64,000 bases of DNA from Bryum argenteum (lineage: Eukaryota; Streptophyta; Bryopsida; Bryales; Bryaceae), in NCBI GenBank assembly GCA_037043015.1, contig CM073324.1:4829413-4893412 (forward strand), given 5' to 3'. A program made the translations under genes and the position numbers. The notes beneath the pieces were generated by a model. That model was not told the origin of the DNA and ran no database searches. It was given only the letters and a program-made list of their open reading frames with translations. Within the stretch, counting starts at the first letter, position 1. Each line of letters starts with the position of its first letter. Shown here piece by piece: positions 44,346-57,847 of the stretch.

Positions 44346-46430
44346 TTGGGCACTCTTAGAAAGGTCGAGGATTATCATTTGTCATTTTTACTACGCCCAT
44401 TACCGGTTACCTTTATCGTGTTATCTCATTTACCTAAGCGAGTTAGGGAGTTACACTTAGAGTTGTCTTCGCGGCCATTAAAGGAACCGATCGATTGGTT
44501 TAAGTTCAACAAGGATCGGATTTTCCACCTACTAGTTAGTAGTGTGGTTTATCCCCCAAGTTCCCATCTACCAGGTGAATTTCCCATTGATATGGTGACA
44601 TCGGGCGCTAATTTCTCCGGTAGTCAATATTCAATGACGACCAAAGGAAAGAATTGCCAAACGGTAACACTCCGATCGGGGAAGGTCGTCATGCATCGTG
44701 AATTACCATCACACAAGAGGTACGCAAGGTAGATTTAGTCAATTAGTAGGAGTTCAACCTAAGGAATTGGAAGGGGGGCTCGGAGGTAGAAAACCCTCGA
44801 TTCCGGTGGTGGGTTGGTCCTATTCTCATGGCGCAACCATTCAACCCGGCGCGCCCGCGACTCCCCGGTTGCCCCGACCCGGCGGATGCAATGATGGCCC
44901 CACGAGGGCTTCCAATAGTGATGCCCGTGGGGTTAGCACCGCAGGCATGCCCACGCACCTTCCGAAGTTCTCCGGGATGGCTCACGGGACCCCTCCAATC
45001 ATATTGAGAGGTATATTCAAACCCTCGTGACCAACGCCATTCCCGAAGAAGACTATTGGTTGGTGTGGTTTTCCACTACCTTAGAGTGAGCGGCATACGA
45101 GTGGTACCGCCACACGCCCGAACGTTTGTGGATTGGCCGACCATACAAACGGCTTTTCTAAGGCAATTTAGGCCCCGAGACCGCAACAAAATGCCTTGGT
45201 GGCCCTCACGGAGATAAGGCAGGGCCCACCGAGGGTATCACGGAGTATATACGCCGGTTTAATACGCGGTAACAAGGTTCGTGGGCAACCACTGACCGAT
45301 GACACCATCCGGTATTACTTCATCCAAGCGATTCAACAAACAATCCACAATCCGGGATGTGTTGAACTCCACGCCCCGAACGGTGGGTGATGCCAAAACA
45401 CGCGCCTCGTCGAGTGGAGAGTATCGAAGGAGAATAACCGGATGATGGGCCCGACGCGGCCCCGGTTCCTTCATTTATCCCCACTCACTACGAACCTCCT
45501 CGGAGTGAGGGTCAAAACCCGGGAGCCATCTAGGCCTATGGCACCATATACCCCGGTTATGTTCAACCCAACCCCTTGATTCAAGGCCACCGCTCCTCAA
45601 CTTCAATGGCACCTCAACCGGAACCTCCTAAGGTGGACCGGTTGGCGGAATTAGAGAACGGTTTAAAAAGGCCAATGATGATCTTAAGGTGGATATGATG
45701 AACACCATCAAGTCTCTAGGGGACCAATTGACCATGGCCATTAATGCTAAAAGCATGAATGCACCACCACCGTAGTGGACCGCAGACACCCGCCTAACCT
45801 TTGCGCGCACAAATTGCCGGCAATTTGGTCATACTCCCGATTTTGCCCAAGTCCACCTAATCCAAGCCCGTATGTCCCACCACATAGCCGGCCTACACCG
45901 CCCAAACCAACCGGGGTTAATCCACCATTACCAAAAGTGACACCGCGCCCTACATGTGGGCGATTTCACCCATTGGTCCGGAAAGTGTTGGGTGGAGACC
46001 GGCGTGGTGTGTGACAATTGTGGGGACAACCACCCACCGACCGAGCGGTGTTTCCGCCAAAAAAGGCAAAGCCGAAACCGCTCCGGGGCTTCAAGCTCCT
46101 CAACCCCACCCAAGGCTTCTTCTATGATAAGCCGCGGCACAAGTGCATTTTACAAACATACCCGACTCCATGGTATCCAATGGCTCCTACTAGTTATGTT
46201 CCACCACCGCCGGACCAAAGTCAAGGTGCGGGACCAAGTAATCCCGGTCCAATATTACATGGGGATGCAACCGGTCCCCCTAGCGCCAACCGCGTGTATA
46301 CGCCAACCCAACGGTCTCCCAAGACGTCCGGAATAGCGTTGTACCTCCCGGTGGTCCTTCGACCACGGGGTCACCCCAAACGCGGCCAACCCCTATACAT
46401 CAAAGTATGCATTTAATCATACATGGAGAG
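44346..46430 (+). pseudogene. gag: degenerate gag of the 11.9-kb element
   Basis: Pieces of a Ty3-type Gag lie in different frames. LPKFSG is followed by a capsid-like stretch with EEDYWLVWFSTTL (about 45030-45090), then ALTEIRQGP and KVRGQPLTDDTIRYYF (45196-45390). A zinc knuckle CDNCGDNHPPTERC lies near 46010-46055. Frames shift several times, so no full Gag can be made. Confidence 0.7.
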
Positions 46431-46891
46431 TGGACACCGTGGTTGCTATGGTAGTGAGGGGAACGGTTGAACACCATGTGGCGGTCATGACACGGCAACA
46501 ACAACGGCCAATAATCCACCTCTTGATACACTATCCCGAGAGGGTAGAGTTTCGGAAGAGGAACCGGATATCCCGGCCGTGAAGGAGTTTTTGAGTCAAT
46601 TGCATGAGTTTTCCCCGACCCACCCTTGGACCAACCTCAATGGAGGGTATCCATTAGAACCTCTTGATGATGAGGTAGAGGACCTCTATCGGTTTGTAGA
46701 CACGGCGGAGTCCGACACCGGATCCCTAGGGCGGCTCAGGTACCGGGTGTTCAACCCGGCGGCGGATTATGACCTTTGGACGGATCTTTGCACCATTAGG
46801 GCTAATATATCCATAGCCCAACTTATCCGGGTAGCCCCTCATTGAGAAAGAGTTCAAAGAAGAAGGCGACAATGCCCGGAGATCTCGGAAG

Positions 46892-47560
46892 GTGGTAATG
46901 GCCGCTAAAATGTACACTAGCCCGTTGGTAGATGACGGTGCGCCGAGATTGATGTCTCTATTTTGGATAGAATCATCCCAAGGTGCCTTTGTTGACAACG
47001 GTAGTGGCATCAACGTCATGTCCTCCATCACGATGGCTAAGCTAGGCTTAGATATTACCGGCCCTTCCCCTTACATTGTCAAGGTGGCGGACCAACGTCC
47101 AATTACTCCACTTGGCGAAATCGCCAATTGCCACATGGAAGCGGGAGGGGAAGTCTATCCATTGACTTTCCATGTATTGAAGCTTGAGGCTAGTAAGGCC
47201 GCTTATCCCATCCTTTTAGGGAGGGATTGGTTGAGAAGGGCCAACGCCGATGAGCGTTGGTCCATCAATCAATCAACGTTACAATTTGGTCCGCCGGGAA
47301 ACCGATCAATGGTGACCATCGGGTGCCGGGTACCCACCTCCTTAGGAACACTTGGAGAAGTGCCTAAAACCATGCCATCCACCGATGGTGAACACGTGGA
47401 CCTTATACACCCCGCGTTGGTCCCTTTAATCAATCCCATCGATTTAGGCCCGATTAGAAACCTTGGGGCGGGACTTTATGATTGGGAGGATGACGGTGAA
47501 TTTGCCACATGGCTTCGGAATCATCCCGAGGACTCAAAACCCCTATGTTACAATCGGTGA
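46892..47560 (+). pseudogene. protease segment of the 11.9-kb element
   Basis: The longest surviving frame of this element (222 aa). AFVDNGSGINVMS looks like the retropepsin active site with DNG in place of D(S/T)G. ILLGRDWL, typical for Ty3 proteases, follows. The changed active site and broken surroundings argue against function. Confidence 0.65.
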
Positions 47561-47927
47561 ACGTCATCACTACCATGAGAGTTTTGGAAGAACCGTAAAC
47601 CTATATATCCCGGGTAACAACCTTGGTTGATGAGGTTGATTATGAAGTGGTTTACAACCTAGAGATAGACGGAACCCAAAGCCTCGGTTTTGAAGGGCTA
47701 ATGGAAGAGGAAGAAATCCTCCCTCCTCCCCTTCATTTTCGCAAAACCTCCACTAACTTGGAGGTGGGTTCGATTTACCTATTTACCCTGCGGTGCCAAG
47801 TGATTGGTATCACGGCCCCACCAACCGGTCACGGTCCCAATCAACGATTGCGTAGATGTGGACGTGTCTCTAAAAGGCGAAGAGCCTCGCCCCATCAAAA
47901 TGGGGGCTCAATTATCCCCGGAAGAAA

Positions 47928-48720
47928 TTGAGCGGTTCAAAGGTCTTGTCTCGAATTCGGGATATTTTTGCTTGGTCTTATAAAGACCTCAAGGGCATCC
48001 CACGGAGATTGCCCAACACACATTCCCCTACTTCCGGGATCCATACCGGTTCGGCAAAAGGAACGCCGAATGAACCCCGCCTCCAACTCGTGGTCAAAGC
48101 CGAGTTGGAAAAGCTCTTAGAGGCGGGTTTCATTAAACCGGTGGAAATCACGGATTGGGTGTCCCCTATGGTGCTTGTGAAGAAGAAAATGGGAAGTTAA
48201 GGGTGTGATCGACTATCGTCGTTTAAACAAAGCCACCCAAAAGGATCACTTTCCCCTTCCATTTGTGAACCAAATCTTGGATGAGGTGGCGGGGCATGAG
48301 CTCTACACCTTCCTAGATGGATACTCGGGATATAACCAAGTATCCATCCATCCCCATGATTATCACAAAACCGCTTTCACAACTCCGTGGGGACGTTCAT
48401 CTATGTGGTCATGCCTTCTTCGGGTTGTGCAACGCACGCCTCGGCATTCCAAAGAGTCACGACGTCCATCTTTTTGATCTCCTCCATAAGTCTATGTCGG
48501 TTTTCATTGACGATTTTAGCACCCAAACAAGTGCATTGGAACATTACGCAATGTTGCGTGAGTGTTTTGTGCGGTGCCGTCGAAACCGCCTCTCCTTAAA
48601 TCCCGCCAAGGTGTACCTAGGGGTACAAAAAGGGGTATTGTTGGGCTACGTGGTTTCAAGGCCGGCAAGGAACCGGACCCCGAAAAGGTTGAAGTAATTC
48701 TCAACTCAACCCCAACTTCG
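47928..48720 (+). pseudogene. reverse transcriptase segment of the 11.9-kb element
   Basis: WVSPMVLVKKK, then after a shift IDYRRLNKATQKDHFPLPF and FLDGYSGYNQ, then VFIDDFS with the FIDD catalytic pair. At least two frameshifts occur between the blocks. Confidence 0.8.
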
Positions 48721-48739
48721 GTCAAAGGCGCATAACGTT

Positions 48740-49330
48740 TCTTGGCCATTTTGGGTGGTATCGGGACATCATGGCCGATTATGCCACGGCCGCGATACCC
48801 TTGACCAACCTCACAAGGAAGGAGGTCAAATTTGAGTGGACCCGGGAGTGTCAAGAGGGTTTTGATGCCCTCAAGACCAAGTTGACCTCCTATCCATGCC
48901 TTGTACCCCAATTGGGACATCCCATTTCATGTGTATTGTGATGCATCGGCGGTAGTAGTGGGTTCTATATTGTGTCAACCACACGGACCTAACGGCAAGG
49001 ACCGCCCGTGGCATTTGCTAGCCGCCAATTAACCGCCGCGGAAAGGAATTATTCCACCACGGAAAGGGAATGTTTGGCCATGGTGTTTAGTGCCAAAAAT
49101 TTAGGCATTACTTACTCATGAATCCCGTGGTGTTTTTTGTTGATCATTTAGCGTTACGCTACATGGTTAACAAACCCGACCTTAGCGGTCGGGTGGCACG
49201 ATGGGTTTTTGCTTCCTAGAGGAGCTAGATTATACCGTGGAATACAAACCCGCCGCTTGATCTTCAAGCGGACCACCTCTCACGGTTGTCCGAAGCAATG
49301 GGCATGGTTGACATCGAGGATGAACTTCCC
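48740..49330 (+). pseudogene. RNase H segment of the 11.9-kb element
   Basis: VYCDASA near 48930 and later HFA/NFRHYLL-like and DHLALRYMVNKPDLSGR blocks lie in shifting frames, matching the Ty3 RNase H order after RT. Confidence 0.6.
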
Positions 49331-49349
49331 GATGCCAACCTTTTCTCCA

Positions 49350-50620
49350 TCACGCGACACCCACGCGTGGGACACCTATATTGCGGAGTTTTTGAAGACG
49401 CAAAAACTTCCCGATCACCTAGATGCCAATGAGCGGCGCAAGATCCGTGTCAATAGCCGCCACTACGCTATTATAGCAAACCGGTTGTACCGGGCGGGCA
49501 TTGACGGGTCCTACGCCGGTGTGTTAGTGAGCCCGAGGCATCACGCATAATTGTGGCGCCACACGATGACATGCGCGGGCGGGCATTTTTCGGGCCGTCT
49601 CACCGCCCAAAAAATCCTTAGAGCCGGGTACTTTTGGCCCACCATGTTCGCCGACGCCCACCACGCACGCACACCAAGTGCGACGACGATGCCAACGGTT
49701 TCGCTCGGAATGACCTCCACATGGCGTTCCCTTTAATACCCTCGCTACCCTCGCTTCCCTTTGAGAAGTGGGGAATAGACTACGCGGCCCGGTGCACCCC
49801 ACGTCATCACGCCAAATGGCGACACATCATTCTCATGGTCGATTATTTGACCAAATGGGAGAGCCAAGGCGGTCAAAGTGGCAAATAAGAAACCACGGCA
49901 CTCTTTTTGTTTGAGAGATGTTTTTTTTCGTTTTGGGGTGCCACGGGTTTTGGTTAGCGATCGGGCACCCATTTCCTCAACGACCTCATTGAGGAACTCA
50001 CCACGACTTACGGGATTGATCACCGTAAAACCACCCCTTACCATCTCAAACCAACGGCTAGCCGAACGATGTAATCAAACCATCGTGAGGATTTTGAGAA
50101 GACTATCCATGACAACAAACGGGATTGGGATACCAAACTCAATGCCGCTTTGTGGGCATATAGGACCACGTTCAAGGTCACCACAAAGCAAACCCCGTTT
50201 GCCCTAGTTTATGGGATAGGCGGTTTTACCCATCGAAATCGAGATCCTCCTTGCGCATAGCAATCGAGGCTAGACTCCCATTTCGGACTCTATCCACGAT
50301 CGAGTCCTCATGCTTGAAGGGTTGAGCGAGACCGGCGCCTTAGCGCTCAACATATTGAGACAATGGCTCGGCGCCGCAAGTTGGGCACAAGCTTCGTAAG
50401 AAGCGGGTTTAGCTCCGGAGACTTAGTTATCTTTCCAAGATGCCACAAGGATGGAATTTCCGGGCAAATTTGATGCCATATGGCTAGGCCCATTTGAAGT
50501 AAGGGATGTCCGTCAAACAACACCGTCCAACTCGCGACATTAGATGATGGCTCTCTTTTTCCCGCCGCACAAATGCCGAGCGGTGTAAGTTTCTACCACA
50601 TGTGACCGTGCGAGCCCAAT
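49350..50620 (+). pseudogene. integrase segment of the 11.9-kb element
   Basis: Remnants include the zinc region (GGHFSGRLTAQKILRAGYFWPT, 49574 onward), FEKWGIDY with the first catalytic Asp (about 49762), and a diverged DxG...F region. Before the LTR, WLGPFEVRDV is a GPF-like C-terminal piece (about 50480). Multiple frameshifts. Confidence 0.7.
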
Positions 50621-50695
50621 GGGAGCATTTGCTCTACTGAGCCTTCGAGACGAGTCCGTTGCATTTTGGGAAAATGCCCATGAGATGGCCGACAC

Positions 50696-52289
50696 CGTGA
50701 AACCTCGAGATGGTTCACTTCGCGGGAAAAAACCTTATCGCAAGGTTTTGACCAAATATACATATTATGTAGTGATTAACATGCGTATTACCCATTTAGT
50801 CTAAAACCCAACATATGTTAGTTGGGATTAGAGTGTTTTGGGATTCTTGTGTATTCTTTAGGTCTTGAATAATTGAAGTAGTTAATAATTCATAGTTAGA
50901 ATTGGGGGTGTTTAGGAGAGTTGGGTAAATTCCAATTTCTCTTATTCCGTATTCGGTTATCCTAAGTTTTATGTATTTGTGAGCTTGGTATTTGACCTAT
51001 TCAAATGCGGTGGTAGTGGATCTCCCAGAGTCCCATCTTGCTAATCTAGACTTGTAGGAGTAGTAATTGGCATGGTTTAGGTTCTAGGGAGTTAGGAGTG
51101 TGAAAAAGGGGCTAGAAGGGCTGGATGGATGGAAACTAACGGATGAAAAATCATCCTTGCGATGAATGAAGGCTTTTAGAGGTTTCCATCACCTATAAGA
51201 ACGTTAGAGGAGGAGTCTAGGTGTGTGTGGGTGAGAGAGGAAGAAAGTGAGGAAGGAGGTGTAGAGAAAAAATGTTCAATCTAGGTTTAGTTTGGTGATT
51301 GATTGTTGTTGGAATGTTGTTGTTGAAGATTTGAGAGATTTGGCGTGAGTTGTGACAAGTAGGAGGGCAGCAGTTGGAGAGTCGACTTTGAAGGACAAGA
51401 TCTCACGATTTACAAAGAATTGGAAGGCGAGCCTTAGAGATCTGGAAGCGTCGTCGAGTCTCCTTTCCAACAAGACTAGGCGCGCCCTCATTGAAGCAAG
51501 GACGAGGAGAAATCGTGATTCTACCAAGGAGACCCTACTGGCGACGGCAGGGTTGGAGGGCCGACTTTGAAGGACGAGATCTCACGATTTACAAAGAATT
51601 GGGAGGCGTGACTTAGAGATCTGGAAGCGTCGTCGAGTCTCCTTTCCAACAAGACTAGGCGCGCTCTCATTGAAGCAAGGACGAGGGGGAAATCGCGATT
51701 CTACCAAGGAAACCCTACTGGCGACGGCAGAGTTGGAGGGCCGACTTTGAAGGACGAGATCTCACGATTGACAAAGAATTGGGAGGCGTGCCTTAGAGAT
51801 CCAGAAGCGTTGTCGAGTCTCCTTTCCAACGAGACCAAGCTCACTCTCATTGGAGCAAGGACGAGGGAGAAATCACTATTCTACCAAGGAGACCCTACTG
51901 GTGACGACAACGCTTTTAAGGAGGGAGATGCTCCTCCTTCCTTGTTATATTTTTTCCTTGTGTGTTTTCTTTTATGCAATGTAGATTTGTAGTATCTTAG
52001 ATACTAGACATAACATTATCTTGGAAATGGCAACTTAATTGCCAAAAACATGTGGTTCTTTGTTTGATGTGGTGATGATTGTGGTGAGTTCATTGCATTG
52101 AATGCGCTTTCTTTTGCTTGATTGAATGAAATTGATTCTTGATTGATTGAATGAAATTGATTGCTTGATTGATTGAATGAAATTGGAGTCCGTTCTTGGA
52201 AGGCTACTACTTAGGTTGCACCCCACCATCTCGACCCAACTCATGACCTTAAAACCAAGGCAAGAATCGGGATTAGGCCACAGTCCGCA
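50696..52289 (+). repeat. 3' LTR of the 11.9-kb element
   Basis: Matches 40372-41973 with many small indels (for example GATTAAACATG/GATTAACATG, TTTGGACC/TTTGACC, ATTGGCGCATGG/ATTGGCATGG). Three 180-bp units are kept. Confidence 0.85.
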
Positions 52290-55200
52290 TAATCCATTGC
52301 CCCTTCCGCCACCATAGCATCTATCACCCGGATGGCACTCGTTCCAACCCCGAATTTTCCTCCAAAATAGACGATGCCTCCACAAAAGTATGGTTGTCTT
52401 CTTCACCAATGCGGCGAAACCTCACCCTCCTGGATTGAAGTAGAAACCCTCATTCCCCCGGGATCATCGCGCTTCGGTGTTTGCCCATTCAAAAGGTGCT
52501 CACAAGACGTTTGTCTCTACTTGGTAGCGGTAAATCCTCAGAACCGGTTCTTGATGCGCTTTCTATGAATTGGACTATTATCAACAATTTTCTCCAATAA
52601 TGCCCCTCCTCTACCAATCGACTTCTAGGTACCGCATCAAGTGGTCTCGAGTTTCTTCGTCCCTCCATCATTAGTACTCGCCGCCCTCATCTCGATGCTC
52701 GTTTGTTGTTCTTGGCCGATCATCATCTACTATTGCCGATCGATTGTGCAACCGTCTTCCGTCTTCTCTCCAATGGCTCCACGATTCTCGACTCCGTGTC
52801 GAATCATCGGAAACTTTGATCATCACTATCATCTTCATCGGTTGTAATAACCTTTCTTCTTCTTGATTCTTCTTCGTAATCTCTTTCATCCCCTCTTCAA
52901 TTTCATCTTCGATCCTCCGCATGCATCGTTGAAGAAGGTTTCTCGCACGCCCCGCCAAATTTTGTGGTGGTGATTGTCTCATGAAGCCCTTGAATTCTTG
53001 TAGTAGGGTATTGTACAAAAATGTTGTTCGGGCTTGAGATTGATCAAGACAAAATTTGTTGCCCTTCGAATCCACCTATCAATATCTCGGGAATGGATGT
53101 CGTAATCCCAAATGCCACCAAAGCGTCCATTTAGGATGCAAATATGATTGAACAAGTCTACGCTATTCCATAGGATCTCTCTCTAGCTTGTCAACGCAAG
53201 GCACCTTCCAAATTGGCCCAAGAGTCGAGAAAAAGGGTTGGGAGTACATCTTTTTCTTCGGCAAATTCTTGATAGCTCTCAGATCAACCTGGATGTTCCA
53301 TCAACACTACAATACTTCCAAGCGCTTGTACTTTGCGTCTAACCCCGCCGCCTCCCTAAAATTCTTCATGAATCTTTAACGTGTCTCGATTGGAACGCCC
53401 GGATCCCTCTCACGCACGTCATTCCTTCTATGTCACCCTGTAACATCCCGCATCTCGCCGCCATAGGTTTCTCCTGGTGGAAATAAAAAGACTATAGTCC
53501 ATCTTAAAATCTTACTCATCCACTTTCGCACCTTTACCAAGACGCTTTTGTATTCTCCCTTCTCCAAGCTTTGTCCCGCCATCCATACTCCCCTTCGACA
53601 ATCGAATACCCACAAACAAGGCATTTGCATTTCACGGTATTCATCACTAAAGAAACTGAATCGCCTCCGATTGGAATCGTTCCCACACTATGGTCTTCAT
53701 CTCCTTGCTTGACATCAACTCTCCAATCCCATCGGAAATTTCCTCTTGACCGCCTCTTATTCCCAAACCTTCGTAACCTCTACCACCAACATTCACGTCT
53801 TCGAAATGTTGTTTCACATGGGCGTTGATTTTCTCTCCAAATTTAACCAAACTCCCCACGGTTTTCACGGATGGCATTGACCAAGTATTCTTCATTTCTT
53901 TGTCTATTTCTCCGCAAGCGCTGAAATCGCTCTTGCCTTTCTCTCCACCGCATCGCTCAACATCTATGTTGTAGAAATCTTCCATGGACGTTGGGCGCTC
54001 CATTCCTTTAGATACTATCAACCAACGCAATGCATTTTGAACTGTCCGTCGACGTTGTAGTCGATCTACTATCCATTCGAGAGTTTGTTTTTCCATAAAA
54101 CCCCTATGAGCCCTATTAAAATAGTACTTCTGGGAATTCCTCTTTCCATTTACAATAGGTTTAGCTACCATCTCCTTAGCCAATTGTAGGTACTCCTCAG
54201 GTGGTACCCTTGTTAAAGGCCTCAACCATGTTTTCTCCATCTTTGGTCTTTTTGGTCTTAGATCCCTCGTACTATCCAACCCCTTCTCCTTAGCATACTT
54301 CTTCCACTTTTTCTCATCTGCTTTACTATACCATAAACAACCATCTTCGTAGTCTTTGCACACCTCCAAAACAACTTTGTAGCATTCTTCATTCTCGTTC
54401 CACGCATGCCTAGTCCAATCCAACATCCGTTTTGCCACTAGTCCCAAAGGCTCCCGTGAAGTCATTTGTGCGCTAAGATGCAGCGCACTCGCTGCCATAG
54501 CTATTGCTTTGGCCCGGTTGGCGTCGTGAGCTCTCACCTCCGCATTGGGTTTCCCACAAGACTCCAAGATCTCCCTGAGCTTCACCAATTGGTCTCAGAG
54601 TGACATGTAAAATTTTCTCTCAAACCGCTGCAGATTGATCCGCACCGAGGCCTCAATGTAAAATCGAGGGTTGTTGTATACAACAAATTTCACGCCCGTT
54701 CGCAAATATACTTGCATATTCTTCTTGAAAGAGTCTTTGGGCCGCCAATTGTTGTTTTGCAAACTTGCATGCTTCTATAATGTGTTGCCCATCCACCGGT
54801 TCCCAAACTATTGCATTTCGTAACCATTCCGTTTTTAAAATGCCCATCGTATTGTCTTGTTGCCTTTGATACTTCTCAAATACGGTTTTGAAATGGTCTT
54901 TTTGTATCCTCCTTCCCGAATGGAACCTCTTTTTCTACTATATTGCCATTACCATCCACTCTCTTTTCAAGAAATGCAACTGGCCGAAGTGTAATGGGGG
55001 ACACGAGGTCCTCATCATCTCCCCGTAGCCGTTCATATATCTCAGCCATACGCTTCTTTGACAATGCCCGATGGTTGGTTTCTGCACTAACTGCACGCCG
55101 TACATTCTCCGTGCGAATCTTAAACACCGCCTCCATCCCCTACACATATCCAGCTTTAAATTCCTCCTCTGTTGGGAATGCAACTGTAGGGCCTTTAGTA

Positions 55201-56362
55201 CTTTTCTCCACCTCTCTTGGTTCTTCCTCATCGGAAGAAGGGATGTCCAAATCTTCTGATCCTCCGCCCTCTTGCTCTGCTCTGGGAGTTTCTGTTATTA
55301 CTGTGTTTTGTTGTACAACACGTACTTGCCTTCTAGCAGCACGTGTTTGAGTTTGTGGAGCTCTTGATGTGGATGATCGTCTTCCACATCCTCTAGTTGA
55401 TTGCACGCGGTCACGAGTTGGTGCTATCGATGTAGTTAGTCTTGCACTCCTTGAAATATTAATACTCGTAGGAGTAGTAATATTATGAGCGCTTCGAACC
55501 TGTGTGAATGGAGCTCCACCATGTCACTGTTTTAACTTTCGCGTCGTCCTCGTGAAATTCCTCCTCCACTTGAATTGTTTCCCCTCGATACCGCAACATT
55601 TGGCACACGTGATGTGGATTTGGACTTTGAGTAGAAGCACGTCTTTGCACTTCTTGCCCTCCTCACGCTAGAAGACGGACCCACTTCGTAGCCTTACGTG
55701 TTGGTGTTGGTCTCGTGGCACTTGGAGGTTGTGTTTGTGAAGAAGGTGGTCTCTCTCGGCTCTTTTAGCATGGATGTGTGACATGCTCTGGTTGTCATAG
55801 AATATCATCCCTTACTCTATTACTAACCACATCCGCATACGATCGATCGGGACTAGTGTGAGGTCCATGTGATGCCGCTCCCGACACTCACGAAAATCGC
55901 TCACGTTAGGTCGTTCTTTGCCGCTTTCGATTAAATCCCTTCTCTGCTTGAATATACCGATTTCTCATTTCCAATATCTCCTCGTGATTACATCGCCTAG
56001 CTTTTACAATGGCAAAGAGACGTTCCATTCTCACGTCTTCAGTCAAACCTTTCCAAAATGATGCTAAAGAACGCAATGTTCGGAGCGGTTTTGCGACTTC
56101 AAACAACAAATTAGGAATTTTCACAAAGATATTCCCCTTCTCAATCTTGTATAGGGTCACTACATGTGCACGAGTTCGGACTTTCACTGAACCAACCCTC
56201 TCGGAATCGCTACAATTTTCTCAATTTGACCGACGTCTTTGCCGATTGCACAAATCTCTCGACCACGCACCAACGGGTAGTCGAAATCCATAATCGAGCT
56301 TGGTCCTTGTTTGGAGCCAATATCATCCACCCGCTTTCACTCCATTGACTTTGAGGTGCCAT
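52290..56362 (-). pseudogene. main part of interrupted, decayed minus-strand gene, unrecognised
   Basis: Coding-like frames run from ATG 56362 leftward. MAPQSQWSESGW starts the series, then KVRTRAHVVTLYKIEKGN (56187), an acidic Ser/Glu linker (about 55200-55400), DLVSPITLRPVAF (about 55000), and IIEACKFAKQQL (about 54770). The longest intact frame is 313 aa (53647-54588), rich in Lys, Trp and Glu. A CKCLVCG pair of cysteines (about 53610) could bind zinc. The end GTSAIRVIDAM runs into the LTR junction at 52290 and resumes at 40371. Several frameshifts make it a pseudogene. Nothing matches a family I know. It is divergent from the DUF7869-like gene. Confidence 0.5.
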
Positions 56363-57480
56363 GTTTACTGTGCAGATATATCTAATAAACAAACGATAAT
56401 CAATATATATATAAAAATAAAATAAAGTTCTTAAGTACTAAATTATCATGTGATAATTTACATTTATCAATGTAATATATTTATAAATATTTATTATTTT
56501 AAAAGTGGATAAAATGAAAAAAAATAAAAGTTTGTACTTTTACATTGGTTTTTGTAAAAGTAATTTTATTTGTTTATTTTCTAAAAGTTTGTAAGATAGA
56601 ATTTAACAATGTTGTAAGAAATAATGATTTCACAAACACATATAACTTTTGAGTTGACTGCATTTTTCTGTAGGTTTTGGAAAATCAAATATCAAAACTA
56701 AAAAAAATCTAAAAAAGATCTATATTCACAAAAATCCACAAATTACAAAAAACCTCAAGGCTACAAACCATCACAAGTAAATTCAAAGAATGATTTTGCA
56801 ATGAAAGTCATGAGTTACATAAAGCTTTAATTTAATAGAAAAATAAAACTTGAAAGAAACTTCAAAGCTCAAAATACAACAATTAGTACCAAAACCTCAA
56901 AAACCCACAATCAAACAAAAAACCTAGAACTTGAAAATATTCTTGAAATGAAATTCTAAAATTGCTAAAAAAGAAAAACTACAAAAATAGCAAAAAGTCC
57001 AAAAACTACAAACGACACAAAATCCTATAACCACATAAAAGCATTGCAATAAAATCCTAAAACTCCAAAATAAACTACAAAAATCTATAAAACCACAACA
57101 ATATGGAAATAAAAAAAATTAAAAAAAAAATAAAAATAAAAATCAAACTATGGAAATTCTTAAAGCTACAAAATAAATTTGCAATGAAACCCTAGTATCT
57201 CATGAAAAATTTATATAAACACAAAAAACATTGAAACAACCAAAAAAATAAAATAAAATACAAAACCCTAAAACTACAAAAACATTACTTTGCAATGAAA
57301 CCCTATCATTGTAAAAGAAAACTTACATGAACTTGAAAAATCATGTAAAATTTAGATTCTTAACAATGAAACCCTAATTTGTTTGGTATAAAAGGTTGAA
57401 ATGGTGGTTAGTTCTTGTTGTTTCAAAAAAATCTCACCTTCAAGGTATTTGCAAATTTTCAACTGATGGAAATAAAATGT
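56363..57480. other. A-rich low-complexity spacer between divergent genes
   Basis: The plus strand from about 56690 to 57350 is dominated by CAAAA/CCTAAAACTACAAAA-type degenerate repeats. Possible promoter region of both divergent genes. No gene seen. Confidence 0.6.
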
Positions 57481-57687
57481 GGGGAGGGGTACTTATACCC
57501 TCCCCATGCCTCCTCGCCGCTGCCGCAAAGGAGGCGACCCTGCGGCGAGGTGGCTAGCTGCCCCGGCGGGCGGCGGCTAGGCGGCAAGGCAGCCAGCCTG
57601 CTGCCGGCCAGCTGCTGCGGGCAGCCACCCCTCCGCGCGTGCGGAGGTCTGCTCTGCCGCAGGGCGGCCAAGGGGGCTGTCCGGCGG

Positions 57688-57691
<4 letters not shown>
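57481..57691. repeat. GC-rich island abutting a poly(T) tract
   Basis: About 200 bp rich in GCCGC/GGCGG and GCTGC words in very AT-rich DNA. It starts with the hairpin GGGGAGGGGTA...TACCCTCCCC (57481-57505). It is directly followed by 37 T (57692-57728), 81 bp of AT-rich DNA, and 38 T (57810-57847). Confidence 0.8.
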
Positions 57692-57729
<38 letters not shown>

Positions 57730-57807
57730 TTACATTAAAAAAATCTGAATTTCAGAAGAAAATTAAAGAATTGATTTGAAACCATTCTTGCTTAATACTT
57801 TTTGAAC

Positions 57808-57847
<40 letters not shown>
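57692..57847. repeat. paired poly(T) tracts
   Basis: 37 and 38 consecutive T separated by 81 bp. They could be the poly(A) tails of minus-strand retroposed sequences, but no SINE or gene body was recognised beside them. Confidence 0.85.

Larger units (their letters stand above)
40372..52289 (+). mobile_element. 11.9-kb Ty3/gypsy element with 1.6-kb LTRs, coding decayed
   Basis: LTRs at about 40372-41973 and 50696-52289. The internal region carries gag, protease, RT, RNase H and integrase remnants in the Ty3 order, broken by many single-base indels. A degenerate primer site ATTGGTGCG follows the 5' LTR (41977), resembling the TTGGCGCC-type sites of Tat/Athila elements. No chromodomain seen. 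Only TCC is shared at the two outer junctions, so a standard 5-bp target duplication is not evident. Confidence 0.85.

Noticed and set aside
57415-57738. 107-codon frame across the GC island
   Set aside because: It ends in poly-Phe from a T run and is a by-product of GC-rich sequence; no homology recognised.
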